Source: JAEYZS01 sp964469265
GTDB lineage: Bacteria; Bdellovibrionota; Bdellovibrionia; Bdellovibrionales; JAEYZS01
Length of the DNA stretch: 11,405 nucleotides
Assembly (NCBI GenBank): GCA_964469265.1
Contig: CAYXYF010000046.1
Coordinates: forward strand, 1 to 11,405
Direction: 5' to 3'
In this document: piece by piece, positions 1 to 5,613 of the stretch
Layout: the number at the start of each line of letters is the position of its first letter
How positions within the stretch are numbered: position 1 is the stretch's first letter
Made by a program: the position numbers and the translations under genes
The notes under the pieces: generated by a model
Seen by the model: only the letters and a program-made list of their open reading frames with translations
What the model was told of the DNA's origin: nothing
Database searches by the model: none

Positions 1-812
1 TCTTTGAGTCTTTTAACGCTTTGTACCCACTTTACTGGGGCAGAAATTTGCGAAACCAAGTTTTTTTGAATGATATTAAGATCCGTTGTTTCAAGGGCGG
101 TCACGTTCTGAATGATCGGAAATTCAGCATCATTCAGCGCAAGATCGTTAAGAACTGGCATCATTTCTTCCTGTGCGGGCATCATCAGAGAGCAGTGAAA
201 GGGCGCAGAAACTTTGAGCGGAATAAACTTTGCTTTGATTTCGTTTCCTAATTGCGAGGTTTTGTAGTTTTCTAAAAGCCATTTGCAAGCATCTGCCGAT
301 CCACTAATTACAACCTGCCCAGGAGCATTGTAGTTAGCAGGTTCAAGGGGTTGTGACGTTTCTTTATTCACCCATTCACAAATTTTTTCGACATCACTAT
401 CTGCACAACCCAGAACGGCAATCATAGCTCCCTTTCCTTCAGGAACGGCTTTTTGCATAAGTTCTCCGCGTGTTCGCACCGTACGGATTGCATCTGAAAA
501 TTTCAAAACGCCGTTTGAGACAAGAGCCGAGTATTCTCCTAAGGAATGTCCTGCACATAATTTTTCTTGGGATTTATAAATAGATTTTAGAGCTTCATGC
601 ATCGCCACGGAGACAAGAAGTATAGCAGGTTGAGTATTGTGAGTGAGTTTGAGGTCAGCTTCTGGTCCATCGAAAATTAATTTTTTCATGTCGAAGCTTA
701 AAGCATCACTGCCTTCTTCAAAAATCAATTGGGCTTGCTTAAAGTTATCGTAGAAGACCTTTCCCATTCCAACGAATTGAGAACCCTGTCCTGGAAATAA
801 AAGTCCAATCAT
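1..812 (-). CDS. fabD: Malonyl-CoA:ACP transacylase FabD (3' end outside window)
   Basis: FabD moves the malonyl group from CoA to acyl carrier protein in the cytoplasm, supplying the extender for fatty-acid synthesis. Reading the minus strand from an ATG at 812 gives 270 residues with no stop before the window edge; the family is usually about 310, so roughly 40 C-terminal residues are missing. The N-terminus has the family motif GQGSQ (residues 8-12). The nucleophile elbow GHSLGEYSA carries the catalytic Ser near residue 90, an Arg lies near 115, and SAPFHCSLM supplies the catalytic His near residue 206. The late QNVTA segment also fits FabD. The start is supported by AAAGGA seven bases upstream. 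It lies 12 bases after the fabH stop, so the two genes are very probably co-transcribed. Nothing looks broken. Function is confident by motif recognition. Confidence 0.95.
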   Translation of the reverse strand, partial: MIGLLFPGQGSQFVGMGKVFYDNFKQAQLIFEEGSDALSFDMKKLIFDGPEADLKLTHNTQPAILLVSVAMHEALKSIYKSQEKLCAGHSLGEYSALVSNGVLKFSDAIRTVRTRGELMQKAVPEGKGAMIAVLGCADSDVEKICEWVNKETSQPLEPANYNAPGQVVISGSADACKWLLENYKTSQLGNEIKAKFIPLKVSAPFHCSLMMPAQEEMMPVLNDLALNDAEFPIIQNVTALETTDLNIIQKNLVSQISAPVKWVQSVKRLK

Positions 813-824
813 ATCTAAATCCTT

Positions 825-1811
825 TTAATATTTGAAAAGAGCGCTGCCAGAAGTGAGGCCTGCTCCGAATGCTGATAAAAGAACGTTGTCTCCACGTTGG
901 ATTCTGCCATCGGTAATTGCTGTATCCAACGCAATCGGAATCGATGCGGCAGAGGTGTTTCCAGTATATTTGATGGTGCTGACAACTTTTTCTTCTGGAA
1001 TTTTAAAGTGTTTTGCAACGCTTTCAGTAATGCGTGCGTTGGCTTGATGAGGAATAAACCAGTCTAGGTTTTCAAGAGTCATGTTGTTAGAAGAAAGTGC
1101 AATCTCTCCACACTCCACAAGGGTGCGCACAGCATTTTTGAAAATCTCTTTTCCCTTCATGTTAATGTACTGAAGCTCTTGCTCTAAAACTTTTGGAGAA
1201 ATCGGGTGCATTGATCCGCCAGCTTTTAATTCTAAAAGGTGTCCTAGCTGGCCGTCTGCAAAGAGGTGAGTGCTATAGATTTTCGATTCAGATTCAGGTT
1301 CTGCTCTTGAGACAATGGCGCAACCCGCACCATCACCAAAAAGAATGCATGTGTTTCTGTCTTTGTAGTTAACAAGTCGAGAAAGGATTTCAGCACCAAC
1401 AACTAAGATGTTTTTATACATTCCTGTTTTGATAAATTGGTCTGCAATGGAAAGGCTATAAACAAATCCCGAACACGCTGCCGAAAGATCAAATGAAAAA
1501 ATCGTCCGACATCCGAGCTTTGCCTGAACCATACAAGCTGTAGATGGCATAATATGGTCACCAGACACAGTGGCCACAATGATCATATCGATATCTTGTG
1601 AAGTCAGATTGGCGCGCTTTAAAGCAAGCTGTGCTGCTCGAACAATTAAATCCGAAGTGACATCTGTATTGGCCGCAACTCGACGCTCTTGAATTCCTGT
1701 TCGTTCAAGAATCCATTCCGCCGTGGTATCGACCATTTCTTCAATATCTTTATTTGTGAGTTTTTTTTCAGGGAGGTAAGAGCCAGTAGATAGAATCTTG
1801 GAGTTGTACAA
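825..1811 (-). CDS. fabH: Beta-ketoacyl-ACP synthase III FabH
   Basis: FabH condenses acetyl-CoA (or another short acyl-CoA) with malonyl-ACP, the first carbon-carbon bond of fatty-acid synthesis. The 328-residue product has the usual family length. The complete Cys-His-Asn triad is visible: Cys113 in DLSAACSGF, His255 in WFIPHQANAR and Asn285 in YTGNTSAAS. The N-terminus (ILSTGSYLPEKKLTN, then WILERTGIQERR) is typical of FabH rather than of FabF/FabB, and GDGAG lies at 159-163. The start is a TTG at 1811; no in-frame ATG or GTG lies between it and the rpmF stop, and AAAGG eight bases upstream can serve as ribosome binding site. It sits 30 bases after rpmF and 12 before fabD. In many bacteria plsX lies between rpmF and fabH; it is absent here. 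Confidence 0.96.
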   Translation of the reverse strand: MYNSKILSTGSYLPEKKLTNKDIEEMVDTTAEWILERTGIQERRVAANTDVTSDLIVRAAQLALKRANLTSQDIDMIIVATVSGDHIMPSTACMVQAKLGCRTIFSFDLSAACSGFVYSLSIADQFIKTGMYKNILVVGAEILSRLVNYKDRNTCILFGDGAGCAIVSRAEPESESKIYSTHLFADGQLGHLLELKAGGSMHPISPKVLEQELQYINMKGKEIFKNAVRTLVECGEIALSSNNMTLENLDWFIPHQANARITESVAKHFKIPEEKVVSTIKYTGNTSAASIPIALDTAITDGRIQRGDNVLLSAFGAGLTSGSALFKY

Positions 1812-1841
1812 AGCGCCTACCTTTCTTGGATGGATTGCTCC

Positions 1842-2021
1842 TTAGTGTTTAGGAGCAATAACTACGCGTCCTTTATAATATCCACATGATTTGCAAACTA
1901 CATGAGGCTTTTTGATAGCTCTGCAATTTGTGCAAGTCGATGTTCCAGGCTTTTCAAGAAAATCATGAGATCTTCTCATTCCTCTTTTTGATCTGGTTAT
2001 CTTATCCGCGGGATGAGCCAT
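1842..2021 (-). CDS. rpmF: 50S ribosomal protein L32
   Basis: L32 is a small protein of the large ribosomal subunit. The 59-residue reading frame contains the conserved N-terminal KITRSKRGMRRSHDFL segment (residues 7-22) and a zinc ribbon made of Cys30-x2-Cys33 and Cys43-x2-Cys46, followed by the GYYKGRVVI tail. This is the zinc-binding (four-cysteine) form of L32. The ATG at 2021 is preceded by GAGG with an eight-base spacer. The order yceD-rpmF-fabH-fabD matches the classical cluster that couples ribosome and lipid synthesis. A gap of 94 bases separates it from yceD and holds a possible promoter of its own. Confidence 0.97.
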   Translation of the reverse strand: MAHPADKITRSKRGMRRSHDFLEKPGTSTCTNCRAIKKPHVVCKSCGYYKGRVVIAPKH

Positions 2022-2062
2022 ACTGTTTTCCTCGTACTTTAGAATCGTTTTACAAAGAAGGT

Positions 2063-2091
2063 AATTTGCTAGTTTCGATTCCTTTTGTCAA
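2063..2091 (-). promoter_or_regulatory. Candidate sigma-70 promoter for rpmF-fabH-fabD
   Basis: On the minus strand a perfect TTGACA (-35, positions 2086-2091) is followed after 17 bases by CAAATT (2063-2068), a weak -10 that matches the consensus at three of six positions. Transcription would start near 2056, leaving a leader of about 35 bases that includes the rpmF ribosome binding site. It could give rpmF-fabH-fabD expression separate from yceD. The weak -10 keeps this tentative. Confidence 0.4.
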
Positions 2092-2115
2092 ATGTTAATT
2101 GGGCGGCCCTTCAAT

Positions 2116-2601
2116 TTAGTTTTTCTTAAGGTTTTTAAGCACTTCGAAGGGGTTTTTTAAAGGCGTTTCGGGGTTGTTTTGCAGATATTTTTCGTAGTGG
2201 CTGCCTTTTATGCAAACTGGTTTGCCCTCCGCTGTAACTTCTGAAGTGCAGCAGGGCTGAATTGGCATATTCACCTCGATGAGCTCATCCACGATGGGTC
2301 GAATATCTACCTCATTTCCAGTCACATAATGAATTTCAGCCTCGTGGGGATCAATCTCAACTTCTTTAACCTGACGGCTAATTTTTCCACCTAACATCAT
2401 CATTTCATGGAACTTCTCGCGAACGGGAATACTCATGTCTTTTGTGCAAAAGGAGCATTCGGTTTTGAGTTCAGCTACAATCTCACCGTTAATGTCAAAG
2501 CCGTTTTTTAAAGGATAGATAAACCCTTTGACCTGAATGTTGTCTTCATCAAACTGAAAGTGTTGGCCCTCATGGGGGATGCCGCTAATAGGTATAATCA
2601 T
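2116..2601 (-). CDS. yceD: YceD/DUF177 family protein
   Basis: The 161-residue product fits the YceD (DUF177) family, which is linked to 23S rRNA accumulation and is commonly encoded just upstream of rpmF. Visible features are the N-terminal IPISGIPHEGQ strand, a CxxC at Cys49/Cys52 (ECSFCTKDM), the acidic middle segment leading to DIRPIVDELIEVNMPI (about 99-114), and a second cysteine cluster Cys117, Cys118 and Cys130. The second cluster is a variant of the usual C-x3-C...CPxCG arrangement. Position before rpmF supports the assignment strongly. The ATG at 2601 has no recognisable Shine-Dalgarno, and there is no alternative upstream in-frame ATG; a strong promoter ends only nine bases before it, so the mRNA may be leaderless. 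The exact molecular role is unknown. Confidence 0.88.
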   Translation of the reverse strand: MIIPISGIPHEGQHFQFDEDNIQVKGFIYPLKNGFDINGEIVAELKTECSFCTKDMSIPVREKFHEMMMLGGKISRQVKEVEIDPHEAEIHYVTGNEVDIRPIVDELIEVNMPIQPCCTSEVTAEGKPVCIKGSHYEKYLQNNPETPLKNPFEVLKNLKKN

Positions 2602-2610
2602 AGAGGGTCG

Positions 2611-2639
2611 TTTATATGACTTTTGGTCTCGTTTTTCAA
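2611..2639 (-). promoter_or_regulatory. Strong sigma-70-like promoter, yceD operon
   Basis: On the minus strand TTGAAA (-35, 2634-2639) and TATAAA (-10, 2611-2616) are separated by exactly 17 bases; each hexamer matches the consensus at five of six positions. Counting seven bases from the end of the -10 puts the start of transcription at about 2604, three bases before the yceD ATG or, within the usual tolerance, on the ATG itself. The nine bases between the -10 and the ATG contain no Shine-Dalgarno. Confidence 0.7.
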
Positions 2640-2670
2640 TGTAAAAGTAGATGTGGATATTCCTGATCAG

Positions 2671-2676
2671 TATACT
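2671..2676 (+). promoter_or_regulatory. Possible -10 element for the SH3b gene
   Basis: TATACT matches the -10 consensus at five of six positions and lies eight bases before the ATG at 2685. No good -35 is present at 16-18 bases upstream (the best is TAGATG at 2648-2653, three of six). If used, transcription would begin about two bases before the ATG. An alternative is TTTTCA (2633-2638), 17 bases, GATATT (2656-2661), which would give a leader of about 17 bases. Confidence 0.3.
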
Positions 2677-2684
2677 TAAGAGAT

Positions 2685-3581
2685 ATGCAAAAAAAATTCA
2701 TGTTCATTCTGTTTGTGACCCTATTTTGTACTCAGACCGCGTGGGCAGTGCGAGAGGTTGTTATTCGCAAGCAAACCTATGTTTACGCCAAACAAAATCC
2801 TAATTCAGAAGTTCTTGGCGTCTATGATCGAGGCGACCGAATTCCTATCTCAGCCAAAGACTACGGTCGCTGGAGAAAAGTGATTGTCGATGTGGGCGGT
2901 AAAAAAAGAGCGGGGTGGGTGACAGCGGCCAGTATTCGAGGTGCCACCATTCGAAATAGTCGTGATCCTAAGGTCCAAGAAGAAGAAAGCAGAGCAGGAC
3001 CACGCTATCGCGCGAGAGTGGGTGCTGGGATCATCGGGAATCTTTCCTACGTCCATCAAACCAAGGGTGAATTATCAGCTGAGATCAGCGGCTTGCCATC
3101 TTCACTGGCGTATTCATCTTTGGGGGGAGCCAACGCCTTTATTAGTTTATTCGGTGACTTTAACCTTTCACCAACAATGCAGCTTCGCGGATTTTTCTCT
3201 ATGCGAAAAGCCAAACGTTCAGGGAGTGCTGCTTTTCAAACTAGCTCAGGAAGTTTTATCGTAAATCAAGATCTGATGGGCTTTGGTGCCACTCTCAAGA
3301 TGTATAAAACTCGAAACGCCACTTTCTGGTGGGGGCCCAGCCTAGAGATTGCAAAGACCACAAAGTTTGACGTCAAAGGAAATACGACACACGGTCTTAA
3401 TATTGCTGCTGAAATAAAAGATGATCCGATCTATTTTTTACCTGCTATCAGCGCTGGATATGACCTTCATTTGAATGGACGTTTTTTTATTTTACCCGAG
3501 GTAAAATTTGGACTGGTCCCTAACGGTGATCCGATCATTGCAACCTTTGAGGTTTTAATTCCAATTGCTTTCACTTTTTGA
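2685..3581 (+). CDS. Secreted SH3b-domain protein with predicted outer-membrane beta-barrel
   Basis: I do not recognise a named gene. The 298-residue product begins with a Sec signal peptide (basic QKK, hydrophobic 5-14, probable cleavage after AWA at residue 21). Residues about 22-86 look like a bacterial SH3 domain: VYAKQNPNSEVLGVYDRGD, then GRWRKVIV and a GWV near the end. SH3b domains often bind peptidoglycan. After a short charged linker (about 90-108, DPKVQEEESRAG), residues 109-298 alternate polar and hydrophobic residues with many Gly and aromatic residues, as in transmembrane beta-strands. The chain ends IPIAFTF; a C-terminal Phe is the classic outer-membrane insertion signal. I infer an outer-membrane barrel with a periplasmic SH3b domain that could contact the cell wall. 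It is divergent from yceD. An ATG at 2685 with AAGAG only two bases away is an unusual ribosome-binding arrangement. Confidence 0.75.
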   Translation: MQKKFMFILFVTLFCTQTAWAVREVVIRKQTYVYAKQNPNSEVLGVYDRGDRIPISAKDYGRWRKVIVDVGGKKRAGWVTAASIRGATIRNSRDPKVQEEESRAGPRYRARVGAGIIGNLSYVHQTKGELSAEISGLPSSLAYSSLGGANAFISLFGDFNLSPTMQLRGFFSMRKAKRSGSAAFQTSSGSFIVNQDLMGFGATLKMYKTRNATFWWGPSLEIAKTTKFDVKGNTTHGLNIAAEIKDDPIYFLPAISAGYDLHLNGRFFILPEVKFGLVPNGDPIIATFEVLIPIAFTF

Positions 3582-3599
3582 GGTATGACCTTTTTGGGG

Positions 3600-3628
3600 G
3601 TGACATCACCCCTCAGGGATTGTACAAA
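3600..3628 (+). promoter_or_regulatory. Possible promoter for prfC, overlapping a small hairpin
   Basis: GTGACA (-35, 3600-3605, five of six) and TACAAA (-10, 3623-3628, four of six) are separated by 17 bases. The start of transcription would fall at about 3635, right at the GTG start of prfC. The -35 lies inside a perfect six-base-pair inverted repeat, GGGGTG/CACCCC with loop ACAT (3597-3612). The hairpin is not followed by a T run, so it is not a canonical terminator. Both readings are weak. Confidence 0.25.
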
Positions 3629-3633
3629 ATCAT

Positions 3634-5277
3634 GTGGGTGAAATACTAAATTCTAAAATCATTAACGATGAAATTCAAAGACGTAAGACCTTTGCCATCA
3701 TCTCGCATCCCGATGCTGGTAAAACAACCCTCACTGAGAAACTATTGTTCTATGGTGGAGTCGTGCGTGAAGCTGGCTCCGTCAAAGCAAAGGCGGGTAG
3801 AAAACATGCTACATCCGATTGGATGGAGATGGAAAAAAAGCGCGGTATATCAGTAACAACCACCGCGATTCAATTTGAACATAAAAATTACTGCATCAAT
3901 TTACTCGATACTCCTGGCCACAAAGATTTCTCGGAAGACACCTACCGAACCCTCATGGCCGTAGACTCAGCCGTGATGTTGATTGATGCCGCTAAAGGTG
4001 TTGAAGAGCAGACAAAAAAACTATTTCAGGTGTGTCGTAAAGCAGGGATTCCTATTTTTACCTTTGTTAATAAACTAGATCGTGAGGCCAAGAATCCATT
4101 ACAAATCATTGATGAAATTGAAAGCGTTCTTAAAATGGATTGCACTGCAGTCAATTGGCCCATCGGAAGCGGGCAATCGTTTCGCGGTGTCTATGATGTT
4201 TTGAAAAAAGAATTTCATGCTTTCAATATGGAAGGTTTAGCTCGCGGAGAAAAACCACAATCTAAAGTATATGAATCCGTTGAAGTCCTAAGGTCTCATC
4301 CTGATTTTCAGACATCATTTGTTCAGGCGGCCTTAGATAACTTTATTTATGAAATTGATTTGATCACAACTGCTGGGCATGAGTTTGATCGTGAGCGCAT
4401 ACGGCAAGGCGAGCTTTCCCCTGTATTTTTTGGCTCTGCAATGAATAACTTTGGTATGGAGATTTTCTTAGATTATTTTATTGATCTTGCTCCAAAACCC
4501 GTTGCAAGGATAACCACTGATGGCGGCACTTACTCGCCATTGGAAAAATTTTCTGGTGTTGTTTTTAAAATACAAGCTAATATGGATATTCACCACCGAG
4601 ATAGTTTGGCATTCATGAGAATCTGCTCGGGCGCTTATGAAAAAGGTTTAAAGGTGAACCTTCCACGGATATCACGGGAATATAAAATCAATAATGCCTT
4701 TTCTATTCTCGGAAGAGATCGAACTCCCATAGATAACGCCTTTGCGGGAGATATTATCGGATTAGTCGATACCTCAGGGAATTTGAGAATCGGTGACACA
4801 TTGGCCGTTCAAAAGGATGTTGAGTATCGAGTTTGGACAAAATTTTTACCCGAGGTGTTTGCAGATATTCGGTTAATGGAGCCCGAGAAGCGTAAACAGT
4901 TGAACAAGGGGCTGGAGCAACTTTCAGGAGAGGGAATTATTCAGCTCTTGTATTCAAAGCAGCCATCCGTTCTTCCTACTTTAGGTGCAATTGGCGAGCT
5001 TCAATTTGAAGTACTCACGTCAAGGCTTGAGTCTGAGTATAATGTGAAAGTAAAGATCAACCGTTTGCCTTGGGTGACATCGCGGCTACTTGTGACTAAC
5101 ACGGAAGAGTACTTAAATTCATTATCGTCAGATTGGACATATATTCAAGACAACGATCACAACACGGTGATCTTATTTCAGTCTGAATGGAGCGTTCGGA
5201 CCTTTGAAACCATCAACAAGGGCGCTATCCTTGCCTCAGACTATGAGGAATACTATCGGGAACGTAAGAAACAATAA
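3634..5277 (+). CDS. prfC: Peptide chain release factor 3 (RF3)
   Basis: RF3 is a cytoplasmic translational GTPase that removes RF1/RF2 from the ribosome after peptide release. The 547-residue product is slightly longer than the usual ~530. All G motifs are present: P-loop SHPDAGKTT at 24-32, switch I GISVTTT at 71-77, DTPGHKD at 92-98, NKLD at 146-149 and a G5-like FGSAMNN near 267-273. The segment SDWMEMEKKRGISV and the C-terminal LGAIGELQFEVL are RF3 hallmarks that separate it from EF-G. The start chosen is GTG at 3634; AGGGA lies 14 bases upstream, farther than normal, and an out-of-frame ATG at 3632 would encode only five residues, so the start is less sure than the function. It lies 52 bases downstream of the SH3b gene. 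Its last 25 bases overlap the convergent small secreted-protein gene. Confidence 0.95.
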   Translation: MGEILNSKIINDEIQRRKTFAIISHPDAGKTTLTEKLLFYGGVVREAGSVKAKAGRKHATSDWMEMEKKRGISVTTTAIQFEHKNYCINLLDTPGHKDFSEDTYRTLMAVDSAVMLIDAAKGVEEQTKKLFQVCRKAGIPIFTFVNKLDREAKNPLQIIDEIESVLKMDCTAVNWPIGSGQSFRGVYDVLKKEFHAFNMEGLARGEKPQSKVYESVEVLRSHPDFQTSFVQAALDNFIYEIDLITTAGHEFDRERIRQGELSPVFFGSAMNNFGMEIFLDYFIDLAPKPVARITTDGGTYSPLEKFSGVVFKIQANMDIHHRDSLAFMRICSGAYEKGLKVNLPRISREYKINNAFSILGRDRTPIDNAFAGDIIGLVDTSGNLRIGDTLAVQKDVEYRVWTKFLPEVFADIRLMEPEKRKQLNKGLEQLSGEGIIQLLYSKQPSVLPTLGAIGELQFEVLTSRLESEYNVKVKINRLPWVTSRLLVTNTEEYLNSLSSDWTYIQDNDHNTVILFQSEWSVRTFETINKGAILASDYEEYYRERKKQ

Positions 5278-5555
5278 GGATAACTGTTTCCTTCAACGGT
5301 CCATGAGTTAAACTTGTATTCTGTTTTTGTAAATTCCCCAGTTACTTTATCTGTGCATTTCGTTGTAACGGTGGGTCTTCTGTAGAATGAAGCGCAATTT
5401 AAATGGGCTTCGTGATCGGTCTCTGGACACAGGGTTTTTGTCGTGAGTTCGTGTTCTTCACCCAAATGATCATTAAACGTCTGATTGCAAATACATTCAA
5501 AGGCCATCGCATTTGATGCAAACAATAACGCGAAAACAAGAATCAAGCTTTTCAT
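5253..5555 (-). CDS. Small secreted six-cysteine protein, function unknown
   Basis: I do not recognise this 100-residue protein. It starts with a clear Sec signal peptide (MKS, hydrophobic 4-13, likely cleavage after AMA at residue 18). The mature part of about 82 residues has six cysteines (21, 23, 43, 54, 67, 95), enough for three disulphides, which suggests a stable periplasmic or exported domain. There is no lipobox: the residue before the first Cys is Glu and the cleavage site is not LxxC-like. The ATG at 5555 is preceded by GGGGG with a five-base spacer, a poor but usable ribosome binding site. It lies 58 bases after waaA and has a plausible promoter of its own. The last 25 bases run antisense into the end of prfC. 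Signal peptide and cysteine pattern argue that it is a real gene. Confidence 0.75.
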   Translation of the reverse strand: MKSLILVFALLFASNAMAFECICNQTFNDHLGEEHELTTKTLCPETDHEAHLNCASFYRRPTVTTKCTDKVTGEFTKTEYKFNSWTVEGNSYPYCFLRSR

Positions 5556-5575
5556 AAAAACCCCCAGTACTTTTT

Positions 5576-5603
5576 ATTATTCAGCAAAAAAAATATGAAT
5601 CAA
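5576..5603 (-). promoter_or_regulatory. Candidate promoter for the six-cysteine protein gene
   Basis: On the minus strand TTGATT (-35, 5598-5603, four of six) and AATAAT (-10, 5576-5581, five of six) are 16 bases apart, with an AT-rich spacer containing a run of eight T. Transcription would start near 5569, giving a leader of about 14 bases that contains the GGGGG tract. It suggests that the small gene can be expressed apart from waaA. Confidence 0.45.
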
Positions 5604-5613
5604 GGAAATTGTA

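Noticed and set aside
21..251. 76-codon plus-strand open frame at the window start
   Set aside because: It lies entirely antisense to fabD, which has intact motifs across this stretch, and its product has no recognisable features.
2096..2115. Imperfect inverted repeat AATTGAAGGGCCGCCCAATT after yceD, possibly a terminator
   Set aside because: The stem is interrupted and the minus-strand downstream sequence is not T-rich; the T-rich side faces the plus strand, where no gene ends.
2941..3264. 107-codon plus-strand open frame inside the SH3b gene
   Set aside because: It is a different frame of a convincing secreted-protein gene, with no ribosome binding site or domain signal.
3597..3612. GC-rich six-base-pair hairpin after the SH3b gene, possibly a terminator
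   Set aside because: It is not followed by a T run on the plus strand (TCAGGGATT follows), and its T run lies in front of the stem; it does not meet the usual intrinsic-terminator pattern.
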